Positions 11,544-24,826 of a stretch of DNA of 64,000 nt are shown here, in pieces. The DNA is from Cymodocea nodosa (Eukaryota; Streptophyta; Magnoliopsida; Alismatales; Cymodoceaceae): the NCBI GenBank assembly GCA_036874045.1, contig CM072345.1, forward strand, positions 5,729,501 to 5,793,500. Direction: 5' to 3'. A program made the translations under genes and the position numbers. Within the stretch, counting starts at the first letter, position 1; the number at the start of each line of letters is the position of its first letter. The notes beneath the pieces were generated by a model that ran no database searches, was not told where the DNA came from, and saw only the letters and a program-made list of their open reading frames with translations.

Positions 11544-14500
11544 TCAGATATCACTAGTTTCCTCTGCTGGCTTCTCATCCCTTATAACAGTGTCACTTTC
11601 AGGACTAACATTAGCATCACCTTCACTGGGAACACTACCCACATTCACGTCATAGGGTGTTTCATCACCACTGACTTTGGTATCATTGGAATGGTGAATG
11701 GTATCTGTCTTATTTACTTCAGTTTGTTGTGCATCCATTATACCTGATAGCGCCAATCTTGGGGACCAGTCAAGAACATCATCGATAATGTTTGAAACAC
11801 GTTTTTGGTACCTAATTGAAAGCAAGAATCAGTAGGTAAGTTGAATTTTTTGCCAAGAGTAAGTAATGACATTAAATTTCTAATGATGATGATATTTCAA
11901 TGACAGTTTCAAGTCAAATATAAAAAATAATTGACTTAGAAAATGACTAGAAAGAAGAGATTTCAAAAAGAGAACTAATAACTTAAGCTACACTATTCTA
12001 CCGTCCTCACCTTGCTCTAGCAGCTTCATTGGGAGCATGATGCCTAAGCAACAAAATAACAACCAGAGTTATGAGGGCATATGTAAGCCTTGAAGTCCAC
12101 TTTGGTCTTTCTCCTTCATCATTCTTTGGCCAAAATCGGATCAGTTCTCTGAAAGTTGTTTCTTCAGCATTGATATTGGGGAAGAACCAAACAGACTTCC
12201 CAAGAATGATCCAAAGGGCACCAAAAATCATAGCTCTCACTGCACAAAAAAAAAGGAATCAAAACAAGTGGCTTGTTCTTCAAAATATTGTCAAAAGAAA
12301 TAACGACAAGACAACATGCCAGCCCCAAAAACAAATTGCTGAATGCTTCCAGAACCATATGAAAACAACCGATACTTTAAACACACTATATGGGGGACGA
12401 TATGAATCTCTCTCCCATGCATTCCTAACCATCACTAAACCTTCTGTTAAATTATACAATTTTCAATTGTTTACACTATTTCTAATCTAGCTAAACAAGG
12501 TTTGGACTTCCTCCACATATTTTACCTAGTTTAATTAATTCTTCTTTCATTACAAGTGCATCTATAAGCTTTATAGAACCAAAAATCTAAGATGGTTGCC
12601 TCTTTCTTTATCTCAAACAACGCAAATCTTACCCCCTTACTTAATAGTACATCTATAAGTCGTATGCATATGATCAAATCATCAGGTGCAACTCTTACAC
12701 TAGTCTGGATGAATTCTTTTCTAATCTCTTATACCATTATCATGCATTCATCTTAACATTTTTTTTTCTGTTACACTACTTTTTTGTACATATCCACATT
12801 TAACACTTCAAAATTGTATACCATACAGTATAACAATGCAAAATAGATGCCCTACAAAATTTCTTTTAATTTTGAGGACACCTGTTTATCGCATAACACT
12901 CTCCATGCATGTCAACAATGCTAGAAAATGAAAAGTGAAAATTATTTTGTGCCAGGTGTATCTAGCAATGCATTCAGAATAATGCATGGATGGCAGATTT
13001 TGTTAATTTTAAAGAAATATGTATCAAAAGAGAAACATAGAAGCACTAAGAGTCTACTTTTTATACAATGTTCAATCTTGTGAAAAGAAAAATCTTGTGA
13101 AACTGCAGCTCAATCCCAGTAATGCAAACCAGCACTACAATGGCACGAATATATTTTTTGAGCAAGACAATGGCAATAATATATTATTGTAAAAACACAA
13201 TAAAATGAAGCCTAAAACAATAAACTTGAACCCTTTGCTAAAAGATATGGAATCAAAAATCAATTAGCCAAACTATAAAAATTACCTAAAAGCAGACTCA
13301 TAATGAACAATAATGTCCCAGCACAAGCATAGAGAACAACAATTTTGCATTGATAAGGGTAGACAGGAAAAAGACACATAGCCAGTGCCACAAGAGGCCA
13401 AAGGAATGAAAGTATAGTTTGCCAGATAGTCCGCCTTTTCATAAATGTCCATGCAAAGAAGGCATCATTTTCTGAAAATATTTGATCCTGCATTATTTCA
13501 AAAGAAGTCAATGAAGTAAGACCAATGAGTATACGATTTTGCACCAAATAAAGGAAAATAGAAAGAAAGGCAATATTTGTAATAACACAGTCTGAACAAT
13601 TTCAAGATGTCTTTAACTTGATCTAGACTAAAGGATGGTGATCACAGGTGAATTGCATTGCAAAGTTGACTTGGATGATATTATGTGGAAAAGTACTAGT
13701 TATCCCCACCTAATAGTGCAGAGTAATTCAATAATTTTAACTAGAATCCATTACATTAAATTATTTAAGTAGAAATGTACAAAAGACTGTACAAGGAAGA
13801 TATTAAATGATCCAAGGAATAATCTACAAAACCACAAAGTCCACCGTCAACCCAACAACTATGCCACAAATGTAATATAAATATTTGCAAATTTGTGCAG
13901 TAATTTTTAAGCATCACATTATTACACATGCAGTACTGATGGTTGTGAATTAGAAGTCCCCTATAGTTACAGTATAATCCAAAAATTCTACAACAATTTG
14001 TGTCATAAAGACTTTACATTTAAAGCATTTCTTACTTTTGCATCACTTGTATATTTTCAGAATTTAAAAGTTTTTATTTATGTTGCTTAGTTTGGATTTA
14101 TTTATTCAAATTTCGTTGCAACATTTTCAGCATGAAATAAATCATGTTATCCAGTTTTTTAAATATCGGCCACTCCTATAGATGCCAAACTATCATGTTT
14201 ATCTTTACCATTGATAAGATTCACCAAATTTACTTTTCAAAAGAAATCATGTTTGTCTATAAACATTTTCAAAAAATTAACCAGAACGTTCAACAAAAAA
14301 AAAACATTTCCTTATCTTTCACATTATTACATAGAGATTGTTGTTTGTAGGCACAAGTGCTTGTTTTGGCCATAATTTGTGCATGGTCTTTGTTTCCAAT
14401 AAAAACCCAATTAAGCTTCATCTATATCATTGCAGTATGTACAAAATTTTATTTTCCCTTTATATATGTCAGATAATCACGTTTATCTATGAATATTTTA

Positions 14501-16757
14501 GAAATATAACCAGAATTTGTTAATGTATCATGAACTTATCTTTCACATTACTACATAGAGTTGGTAGAGATTGTCATTTTTATGTAGGGATGCATGCATT
14601 GACCATCATTTGCACAGGATTATTCCATTCTTCCATTTGATAACTATTATTTACCACCAGCATTTTTTGAATAAAATGGCTTTTTAAGTTGGTTCTTTTC
14701 AGAGCTTATTTTGAACATTTTTTTGGAAGCTTAGACACAGTAGTTTTTCAAGTAGTGTTTTCTTAATGACAAAAGTGGGGCAAAATGATTGTATGTGGAA
14801 AAATAGTTCATTTGTAAGAACAATTAAGCAATAAGAATAAGACAAGACAATGGCAAAGTGAGCCTCTATATCTTCAGGTGCAAGTTAAGATTAGTTTGAA
14901 CATGGAACTGAATGGCATTTAGTAGTGTTTGACTTAAGACCCATGTTTCAGCATAACAAAGTTTGCACCATCTTTCCATATTTAGGCCACTACATTGCCA
15001 CCTATCAATATATTACAACATCTATTTTAGTTAGTTTCTATCTATCATATCTCCTTGTTCAATATGTTATAAATTATTTATGTATGAGTCTATTGCAAGT
15101 TGAATGCCCCAGTTTGAAGAAGAGTGTTAAAATATTGTAATATTAATGGACTAAGGTTAGGTGCGTGTGTGTGGGTTTAATTCCATATTAGTAGGGTCAT
15201 GTTTGTCTCTCTCGTGTTTGCTAATAATCATTCCATTTCTACCCATTCCTTTCTTCCAACAGGCAGTTTAGAGGTTATTTAGCATATTCAGTGTCTAAAA
15301 GTAGCACATAAAAACTACCATATCATAATATCTATCTGAACATCTTACCAAGGAAATAGATATTTGTCTACAAATGCAAGTGTTGTGCATAATTGCATAA
15401 AGAATCTCTTACAAGAAAGCCCAAGTTTTCATCATAAGTTAAACAAGTGTGCTTCTTGTTCAAAAAGATATACATACAAGAAATTAGGTGCTACATAAAT
15501 TAAATTCAAATTCCTTTTTAATATCTTCATGATTAATATATTGGACATTGTATTATCATAATAAATGACTAATTTTTATAAGAGAAAATGACACTTACTG
15601 GATAAATCTCCAAGTGTGCAGGCCATGAAGACAACTTCTTCTTTCCAGGGCGGACAGTTTTCACTACACGATCACATCGTACTAATAGATTTTTTCTTAA
15701 TAGGATATTTGCAATATCTTCTACATCTAAACATTTATCTCGCCCAAGCATTTCCTTAAGCTCTGGGTGTTTCTTCAAGAATGAAACGAAGTCCTTTCCC
15801 CTAAAATATTCAACCCTTGTTTCTTGCAAGACAGCCCATCTAGATTCTAGTTGTTTGTTGTCCCTAACTTTCTCAGCAAACAGTTGAAAAACATCCTTAT
15901 CAGAAGCTGACTTCTGCATGATCCAAGGAAGGAAAGTAAGTTTGGAAAAATCAGAAATTACATTGTCAATTACAAGGAGCATTCTTTTTGCTTAGCCACG
16001 TAAAATAATTCACTGAGCTACATCCTACCAGATAAAAGGCCTGTATTTATGATGTAAGAGAATACATGAAGACTAGTTACAGAATGCCCTTGAATCAGTA
16101 CAACAGCACTTAATACCACTTTAGTACACATCATTTGTACTTAAAACTATTAAACAGTTACAGTTCCTTTGAAGTGAAGTGAATAATGAATAACTAAATC
16201 ATTGCTTCCCATTTTATGAATTTCTACATTTAAACTTCATATGAAAGTTACAGAAATAGAAAATAATAGACATTTACATTCCAATTTTGTCTGATGCTTA
16301 AGGATGCTGCAAAAACAAAATTGGGATAATCAAAGTAAGACAAAATAATAGAAAATTCATACTCATTTTATCCAGAAAATTACAGAAAAAAGGACAAAAG
16401 CCACATCAAACACTCAAAATAAAAAAGTAAAGAAGAAAAGTAAAAAAAAAATCATGGTCAAACAGTCCCTACAATTCTCAAATGCCCCAACTTTTAGCGA
16501 ACCACTCAGCCAAGAACAATTGCGTAACTACTAAACCCAGAAATCTGAAAAAGTATAAGATTTCATATTGTCTATAAGTAGCTTAGATGAGTTTGAAATA
16601 TAGAAACTGAAACTCGGTTGTGAAAGGAAGAAGACTGAGAACGAGAGATCAAAGTCACCTTAGGAGCGAAAGAGTCGGTGGAATCTCTGGCCCCGTGATG
16701 GAAGTCTGCACCTCCACCTCGACGGACCCTTTTCTTTTCTGTCCCCGATTTCTTCAT
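11544..16757 (-). CDS. SEC62: SEC62, ER protein-translocation subunit
   Basis: Five coding exons on the minus strand: 16757-16659, 15913-15599, 13487-13286, 12239-12011, 11811-11544. All introns are GT-AG, phases match (0, 0, 1, 2), and the total is 1113 nt = 370 aa plus stop, close to plant SEC62 length. Exon 1 gives a basic start (MKKSGTEKKRVRRGGG). Exon 2 holds the cytosolic Sec62 domain (FAEKVRDNKQLESRWAVLQ, VEYFRGKDFVSFLKKHPEL). Exon 3 has the junction LEIYP|DQIFSENDAFFAW and membrane segments at about residues 163-181 and 187-217. Exon 4 has a third hydrophobic segment at 257-271, a feature of plant SEC62. The tail (~282-370) is acidic. The family works with Sec61/Sec63 in post-translational import into the ER and in ER-phagy. 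No frame damage is visible. Confidence 0.95.
14190..14620. repeat. Diverged tandem duplication in SEC62 intron 2
   Basis: Two copies of a ~200-bp unit (roughly 14240-14400 and 14460-14620). Both contain 'gtttatctatgaa/aaacattttc', 'accagaa', 'cttatctttcacatta-tacatagag' and 'ccat-atttgtgca'. They lie in the 2.1-kb intron between exons 2 and 3 (13488-15598) and explain the small chance ORFs there. Confidence 0.6.
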
Positions 16758-16775
16758 CTCGTTTCTTTTCTCTCT

Positions 16776-17453
16776 TCTGATATAATGGCGTCAACCGTTT
16801 AAAGAATTACTAATTTCAACCTACAGAAGTTCAAAACCCAAAAGTCAAAACCATCCAGACAAGAGACTGATGAAGATATTGAAGGTAAAAAACACGAAAG
16901 GCCAAATAAGATCTACAAAAAAGCCATCGACCATAAGAACATACAAAAACAAAATTCGGAAACAAAGTATAGAGAAGTCCAGATTTCCCATTTCCACCAA
17001 AAGTCCACCAAAAAAATCATCGAAACAATACAAGCGAGTGACAAAATTAACTGATTCCCTTTGATTACAAAGTCAAACCGCTTAAGCAACAACCAAAGGA
17101 GAAATTTCACATAAAAAAGACCTTCGAAATCGAAATCAGACAGGCAAGCAGGAAAGCAAACACATCAAAAAGACTAAACAGGCTTCGTTCCCATCCATCA
17201 AGCGCAAAGAAACCAAACAAAGAAATCCGATCTTCCGCCTCCTCTCGAATAGATTTCAATCGAAAAGCATGAAGATCTACAATCTTACGCCCCAAAATGC
17301 AAAAAAAAAAAGGAAAACAAAATAAGAGCTCGGAACGTCTCATAGCAAATCAGGGATCCAAAACAGACCGTGACGGAAATTGGGTAAACGACGACGATCA
17401 ACGAGAAGAAGGCGGCAGGAGAAAACTCGGGAGGGTGCAGATCGAGGCTCTAC
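16776..17453 (-). other. Probable 5'-UTR intron of SEC62
   Basis: On the minus strand a good donor (CGCAG|GTAGAG, intron starting at 17453) and acceptor (TTATATCAG|AAGAGAG, ending at 16776) bracket 678 bases. They would join a leader exon, around 17454 to about 17560, to the exon that carries the ATG at 16757. Leader introns are common in plant housekeeping genes. There is no transcript evidence here. Confidence 0.5.
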
Positions 17454-17483
17454 CTGCGATGGGGGACGGACGATCGGGATGGA

Positions 17484-17503
17484 GATAGATAGATAGATAG
17501 ATA
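17484..17503. repeat. (GATA)5 microsatellite
   Basis: Five perfect GATA units followed by a GA-rich tract to about 17525. On the gene strand this reads as a CT/TATC-rich tract in the presumed SEC62 leader, typical of plant 5' UTRs near the transcription start. Confidence 0.9.
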
Positions 17504-17559
17504 GAGAGGGAGAGAGCGAGAGAGACGGCGAGAGTTTGGGTTCGGGCCGTTTGTCTTTT

Positions 17560-19320
17560 TCACTCAAAGAGAAAATTTTGTAGGGGCTTTTCTGTAAAAG
17601 TGGAAAATTGAGGTCTGAGAGCATGCCTACAGACTTTTGGGTCAAGCAACTTTACCGTCGTATCGGACCAACTGCACTTTAATTTAAGCGTTATTAATGA
17701 TTTTTGTCAAAATTTAAATTTTAATGGACATAAGAATTATTGTTATTATAAAAAATTTAAGACGAAATCATAACCATACTTTCAATTGAATAAATCAATG
17801 AAATCAAATCAAAAAAGTGACAGGTTAAATGGAACTAAATTGAAACCATTGATGCTTCAATTTTTAATTTAAAAAATAGAAACCAGAGTCAAGCTATTTC
17901 AAATTGAGAAACAAGCAAAAATCGATTCAAACCAGCCATAGTCAAATTGACCAGTTTGAATCAATGCTTATCTTGTTTTCAAAAAAAGAAATCATTTTTT
18001 TAAAATATTATAACTTTTAATTAAACTAACTGCATTTATTATTGTTTCTTTAGTTTTTATACACAATCAAGTACTTTCTTTTTATTTTATAATACTATTG
18101 TAGTGATGAAAATAAGAAACGCTATTAATATTTATTGCCTTTGTCGAAGTTAAAGGACATTATTAAGTATTTTGAATATAATATACTATTTAGTAATTAA
18201 TTATACACTTGTACTGTTTAATAATTAATTATACACTTGTATATCTAAAATTTGTCAAAAACATCTAATCTAACTCTCCTAAGTTAAACTAGCTATTTAG
18301 CTGGATTGGATGAACTTAAATTAGTTCAGACACTTACATACAAAATAGCAAGCTAGACATAGATGGTGATAGATTAGGTCTCCTTCGATACTTAGATCAA
18401 ATGAGCAAAACGAGTGAGGTAAATCGAGTTTAGAATGCAATAGGTATATTTTAAAAAATATATTTATTGTGATATTTATACTTGAGAATACAACTGCTAT
18501 TTAGTTGAATCCAACCAGTTGTGGCCACATGAGTGACGCATCAGACCTAGCATGCTTAATGGTATAGTTGACTATACGCCACGTCAACATCATGGGCCAG
18601 TCTTTGTAGTGAACGTGATTGTTCAGAACATTTGATTTACATCCTTTTCTAAACTTGTAAATTTAATATGATAATGTTATTGTCATTTCAACAAGTTTAA
18701 TTTAAACCACTGATTGAATCATGTTGAATCAAAATTTGTAGTCTTTTGTTAAACATCTCTAGTTCAGTTTCCAAAACCTTGGGTTAAATACGATTATTTT
18801 CATAAGAAATCCTAGTAAACATAAAAGTTACTATCATCAAAAAAAGTTTTTTTTTGATAATGGTGATGTTCGTGTTCACCGATATTCAAATCTTGACAAG
18901 AATTATGAGTGCAGTCATAGCTATTACTATTAGTGTAGCATATCAACTTAGTTTAAGTTAGATAAGTTAAAGTTGTTAATGTCATCTATAAAGCTTGTTA
19001 GTCTTCGAACCTTTAGGTTACTAGGTTCATTGTTTGTATAAAATCATTGGATTAGCAAAGAAAGAAGCAATCTAAGGTGAATTTGGGTTGTCAGGTTCAT
19101 TGTTTTCTCGCTATTATCCTACAAGGTAGGAAGGATGAAGGAGCTTATCGAAAGCTGAACTTTTCATTGTAGGCAAGAATAGAACTCAGTAAATTGACAA
19201 AAGGAGTTATTGATGGCTATTGGCAATGATAAAACTTCGCAAGAATGATGCTTCGATGATCATCTCCTTAACTCCTTTGATTGTGGTTTGAAGTTTCACT
19301 TAAGAAAGTGTTGACATAGA
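17560..19320. other. Upstream/intergenic region, no gene seen
   Basis: AT-rich. The start should hold the SEC62 promoter. A duplicated 'taattaattatacacttgta' stretch lies at 18190-18242, and a short hairpin (GTATAGT-TG-ACTATAC) at 18562-18577. No ORF with support. Confidence 0.45.
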
Positions 19321-20460
19321 ATGTCAGCATCCCTTTTAGGACGTTAGTAGGGTAGAGGATACAAAGTCGCCACTTTATTTTTAAAGGAAAATAAGGAAAC
19401 TGAAAAACAAAAGACGGAGGGAGTACATGCCCCTATCTCCCAAAAGTTCAAAATGAGAAAACAAATGTTATATGATCTGCAAATACAAAAGGTTTGGATA
19501 AGAGATCCTAGGTACACTCCTAACTAGCCCAAGCAAAGCTCGACCTCTCTATGATGATGTGTTGTGAGAATGACTAGTTAGGTCTACTAAGGCCTTTCAG
19601 CTACAAGAGGCAGAAGCTGGGCAATCGATCAGAATGGATGATGGAAGGCATCATTGCATAAGCGAAATTTCAAGCCTCACCATCGAAAGAAGTAAAGAGC
19701 ACTAAAAAAAAAATTGTAAACACCAAGCCAAACTCAAATACTTCAATAAAAATGTGGAAAACTAAAAGGTCGACAGCTATGTCTCATCTCGACATGAACG
19801 GCCAGGTCGAATGAGGGAGAGCCAAATGACGAATAGGGAGGAGCAGCTACGTCTCATCTTGACACGAACAGCCAAGTTAGATGAGGAAAGCAATCTTACT
19901 ACCTGAGAGGCTAAGCATTGGGTGTTGGCGATGATCCCCCATCTAGGTGGAGATGAGCACCAAGTCAGATGCAGGGACGTTAGACAGTAGAGAGGATGAT
20001 GACTACACCTAACTCCAACACGGACAGCCAGGTTGGGTGAGGAAAGTCATTCCCAACGTCAGCACAAGCAACGACGAGCATCAACTCTCCCTTTGGAAGA
20101 GCGTCGAAGGGGAGGAGCTATCAAGTCGAGGAAGGATGTGGCGAGCATTGACTCTTCCTTCGAAAAAACATTGAAGGAGAGGAGCTATCAAGCCAACGAA
20201 AATGGACAACCACGCGAAAACGGGGAGGGGCGCATCTCTACTCGACTTGATGGTTGAGTCAGTCCGTCAAGGAGGAGATGGAGGGTGCAACCAAGGGAAC
20301 CGCTCTCTTAGTGCATGGCCTATACGGTAAACTAGCAAGGGTCACAAGAGGCTTACTTAGGAGGAGGGGTCGCAAACAGGAGTCCCAAGCTGCTAGTTGC
20401 CATGAAGGAGGTCGTTCGATGAAGGTTGTGCACGCTGGTGAGCTGAAGCTACGTCAACTA
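19320..20460. repeat. GC-richer degenerate repeat block, probably old retroelement remains
   Basis: Bases 19331-19560 ('agtcgccactttattttt..aggaaaataaggaaac..' and onward) resemble a leader sequence seen in many plant LTR elements; this is from general knowledge and not proven here. Bases 19770-20045 hold three imperfect units around 'ctcatct-gacacgaacagccaagt-agatgagg'. Bases 20075-20200 hold two of 'actctcccttt-gaag..gtcgaaggggaggagctatcaag'. The open frames at 20033-20257 and 20254-20526 fall on these repeats and look incidental. Confidence 0.4.
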
Positions 20461-20489
20461 AAAGTACTTTTTATAATGAAAATATATAT

Positions 20490-20645
20490 AATACTAATAG
20501 TTAATGAATACTTTATGTTATATTAATTAGCTTATCAAATTAAAATTAGACTATTATGTTATATTTACAAAATTTGAAATTTAATTAAAGAACATGCATA
20601 ATTTAAAGGAATTAACGTTAATTAAGTATTGTCTTGTCAATTTAA
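20490..20645 (+). mobile_element. Family-C gypsy LTR fragment, plus orientation
   Basis: Matches 53398-53545 (from 'ttagttaatgaat' to 'cgttaattaa-tat'). It abuts the inverted, longer family-C copy on its right. Confidence 0.55.
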
Positions 20646-20699
20646 GTATATTTTTTTATAAGTAACAACCAATTTCATGAACAAGATTTAATTTTGATA

Positions 20700-22265
20700 A
20701 CTTAGTTTGTTAAATTGATTACAAGTACACAACATTTATTGTATAAGTATGCAAGAACAAGTCGAACCTATACGGAATAGTTGAAATTAATTTGACTCTT
20801 TAAATTTTCATAGTTAGAGTTTAGTGTATACTACAATCTACTCATTTCGTTGATTTATTGTTAACTCAACGGACTAGGTTCATGGAGTTACAGTTAACTT
20901 AATAAACTACCTTCATTGAGTTACAGTTAACTTAATGAGCTCTTTGGTAACTTCCTATTAATATTGTTGATTGTAAAAGAATACGATCATCCATTGAGCG
21001 ATTCCATACATTACAAACAACATATTCTACGCTCTTTAAATGCTATTTTATATTAGATTTATCATTGATCAATTCTAGCATTCAAATACTCCAAACAATA
21101 AACTAATCAATCACGGTTTCAAAGATTTATACTAACTGTTTTCAATATTAAATCATACAATTCTATATTAACTGAAATATGATAAACACAAAACATTTAA
21201 ACAGACAATACAAACACATACAATACAAACACAGAACTTGATAAACAAAATGATGTAAATGTAAACATATATTGGTTTTGTTTTTAATTTTGTTTTGTTT
21301 TGTTCCTTAAGATAGATGATTCATGAAAAGTAAAATTTTCTATTGATAATAAAAGAAACTTTCGTCACTACATGTGATGTGATTACACATCTAAAAACTT
21401 AATCACTTACCATCAAGTGCTCCTCTCTTTATTGAATTGCAAATCTAGACTTTTATAAGTTGATCTCCTCTTCAATATAGTAGCATCAACCCAAAACCAA
21501 GGCTAGAAGTTTTATTGTCTTCTAAGAGATGATTCGGTACTTAGTGAAAATGTCATTCCTTCTTGTGATGCAATCACTTCTCATAATAGTTGTCAATCAT
21601 TGTATTTTGCTTAAAATCAATCTGACATCTAGAAAGTATCCTCGCAGACCTTCGATGAATGGTGGTATTGATGGGAGCTTAAGGAATGTCCAACGCTTTC
21701 TATAGTGAGCGTAGTTCTCCCCCTCCTTTCTTTATTCTTTTTCCTTTCCTTTTTATTTCTTTCTTGTAATAACTATTTCTACCTAAATCACTAGTTGGAT
21801 TTCCTTCATTAGTATCAACAATGATAATTAATTCTTCATTTCACAATTGAGATCATGATGTGGTTCATGCAACGAAGTTTACTTCGCTTTTTCTACAACT
21901 ACTCATAATTGAATATTAGAAAATAAATACTCCATGAAGTTAGTATAACTCAATAGACTTACTCCATTGACTTAACTATTAACTCAATGGATGGACCTTG
22001 TTGAGTTACAACTTAACTCAACGAACTCATTCAGTTCTACAATTTAATAAAACAATTACGTATATAACATTTAATACTTAATATGTAAAAGAAGTAATTT
22101 CTAATCATTCTTAAATGATACTTAATTAAGCACTAATTCCTTTAAATTATGTACATTCTTTAATTAAGGCTTATAATTGTATAATTGTAACATAATAGCT
22201 TAATTCTCATATGATAAGCTAAATACTATATAATTAACCATTCATTAACCACTACTACTATGCAT
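20700..22265 (-). mobile_element. Family-C gypsy LTR, minus orientation
   Basis: Reverse-complement match to 53398-55200. It contains, in order, the 'tgcaagaacaagtcgaacctata' block (20750), the 'aactcaacgga-ta/ttcat-gagttacagttaactt' block (20860-20960), the 'ctattgataataaaagaaactttcgtcactacatgtgatg' block (21335-21385), the 'gagatgattcggtacttagtgaaaat' block (21525) and the 'ttaattaagcactaattcctttaaattatg' block (22115). It is clearly diverged, so an old copy. No internal coding sequence is attached. Confidence 0.65.
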
Positions 22266-24084
22266 AATTTCATTTTAAACACTTCCCTTGTACCTAAGTT
22301 TTGTTAGTCCCTTAGTAAACCTATTATAGTCTTACTAAAATTTCTTTCTAAAGTGCTAGGATTATCTTACTTCTTTTGTTTTAAATCTACACTTTCCTAC
22401 AAAGATTCAATCTTAGAAAATTATTTAGTCTCACACGTATATCAATTCAAATAGAGATTTATGCACATATTTTTCACTATCCAAGTTTAATCTCAAAATC
22501 ATATGTACTTTATATACATGATGACATTAATCAAAACTTTAATATACATATTCTCTTCCTCTGAAAATATTGATTCATCTTGGAAACAAGTGTACTTATC
22601 ATATCTAATGAAAATCATTATTTCCTCGTTGATTGTAAAAAAAATTTTCCTTACTAAAAAAATTGAAATGGCAATTGGTGTAAATGCATTTTTGGGAAAA
22701 GAATTTTCTCTTTGCTCTCTCTTTTTCTTTTTCTTTTTTCTATGGTACATTAACCGAAGTCATAACTTCAACTTTCTTTGATCAAACTACTACATGATAT
22801 GCTACACAAAAATTGCTAAGGCAAGGCAGACAGTTAAAGTAATAAATAAGGAAGATAACTCCTCGATAAACAAAAATTTAGTACCTTATCCCAATAGGAT
22901 TATGGGATGATCCTACTTCCATTAATTGTCTTGATTAACTTCATTATAAAGATGAAAATACATAGTGGTTGAAATTATATAAAGATAGCTAGAAATGATT
23001 TTTCATCTCTATTGAAGTGAAATACATGGAAAATGATTTCCTCTCTTCAACAGCATAATGTCAAAAAGTTTCAGCAATTTTAATATAAAATTTTGGAAGA
23101 TTTTAGTAATGTATCGGATAATTTCACATTTTTCGGGAAGTTTCAATTTTCGAAAGGTTTCAACAAAGTTTCAAAAATATTCATCAAAAAACTACAAAAC
23201 AATCTTGTTTCCTTAAAAATGACAAGGTTTAATTTGATTTTGATCTAATTACACCCCCCCCCTCATAGCTACATTTTGCATTGTCTTCAATATAATAGAT
23301 TAACATAATATACATTACATGATAGTAGGTATGGTAAACTGATTTCGATGGCTTAATATTTAAGTCAACAAACTTAGTTCGTTGAGTTAGAACATAACTC
23401 TATGAACTGTACAAAATGCTATTAAATGAAAGGTAATTAATAGGCATACCTTGTTCCATTATAACTCCATTAATATCTTCTAGACTTTGTTCCTAAGATG
23501 TCCTTCATTCACCAAAGTTAACAATATAGCAAATAAAAGTAAAACATATATTTTAATATATGCATTGTGTAGAACCCAAGCTCCTATGCCTTTGATAGCT
23601 CACAAGCAAGTTAGTTGGTTTCTCAAAATAGATACCAATAAATTGGATTAATGATAAAATTTTTCTTTTAATTTTTTTTCTTGTAAGACAAAATAAAACA
23701 TAATGTATATGAAAAATAACAAAAACATATACTACTTTTTTTAATTCATAAATGCAAAAATATTAACAATAAATCACTATTGCAGAAACATAGTTTAAGA
23801 ATATGATTGAAAAATAGTGACATAAGGAATGAATGTGTCAGTCCATGCAAAACCTTTAGACATTATCCTTCTAACTTTTAATTCTACTTCTATGGAATTT
23901 GCTTGTTTCTTTAACTAATAAACTTGTAGTATATTATCAATACTAAAAATTAGAGTATTGCTATTGATGAAATTAAATGTGGAATTCTTTTTCTTCTCGA
24001 CCATGATGATATAGATGTTTCTATTTCCACAAATAATTCAATGTACTCATTTCTCCATTTCTAGTCATTTAGGTCTTCCACTAT
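22266..24084. other. AT-rich intergenic region, no gene seen
   Basis: No supportable gene. It holds a poly-C run at 23257-23266, a 'cgttgagtta' type motif near 23370-23400 like those in the family C LTRs, and pyrimidine/purine runs near 22720. The frames at 22499-22781 lie on simple sequence. Confidence 0.4.
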
Positions 24085-24793
24085 TCAAATTGGAAATTTC
24101 ATAAGGTCATCCCACCATCTTACTAAACATAAAGTAGGATAATTAGATTTATTATACCATAATCCTAATTGAATTTTGTTATATTGGGTGGATGGTGGTT
24201 CAACTATAATTTGAGGTATAGGTAAAATTTTTATTATTTCATCATAACTATTTATGCTCGCTACATACAAATTAGATCTAATGCAACTAATACATCTGAA
24301 ACTAGATATATATAACCATCAAGTGTTACATGAGTTCTATTAACTAATGTTTTATCTCTTAGATATGCTATAGTATTCTCATGCCAACATCTTTCTTCAA
24401 AATTGTAAACACTCAAATATAATCCTTCATCCTAATTTACAATTGGGCTCCAATAAAACAATTTATATGGCATAGTTGAATTCTAATTAAAAAATGTTAA
24501 TGTTGCCATTGAATTTTCAGTGGGAACTTCAAAAGTATTTGGTTTTCCAATACTAAATTCCTCTTTAATGACAGGATTTCTAATAAAATATCTAGTAAAA
24601 GCATATGACACGTTGATTTAGTTCTATGAATGATCAATCCTTTGTCACTTCCCATAATATAATATACTCCTAATACATTAGGTGGAATTCTAATAGTTTC
24701 TTCTATATTCATATATTCATAACTTATTGTGCTATGACTGAATAACTTCCATAAGAATTCGTCACTGATATTGGCCATCTTAGAAGCTTGCAT
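24085..24793 (-). pseudogene. Decayed ORF of unknown origin
   Basis: Two minus-strand frames (24793-24497, 98 codons; 24270-24085, 61 codons) plus short stretches between them look like one ancient coding sequence broken by stops and shifts. The composition is ordinary for protein (mixed hydrophobic and charged, for example EFLWKLFSHSTISYEY and GVYYIMGSDKG). I do not recognise the family. It lies next to gypsy LTR D, so a retroelement or endogenous pararetrovirus-like source is possible but unproven. Confidence 0.3.
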
Positions 24794-24826
24794 TCTATGG
24801 AAATAACTTTCTATTAGTGGTTTAGA

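Noticed and set aside
12071-12490. 139-codon plus-strand ORF
   Set aside because: Antisense to SEC62 exon 4 and intron; no recognisable domain.
16845-17343. Several short ORFs on both strands near the SEC62 start
   Set aside because: They fall in the presumed 5'-UTR intron, and composition is low-complexity (Phe/Leu or Lys-rich).
20033-20526. Charged plus-strand ORFs (MGEESHSQ..)
   Set aside because: They coincide with imperfect tandem repeats and have no recognisable domain.
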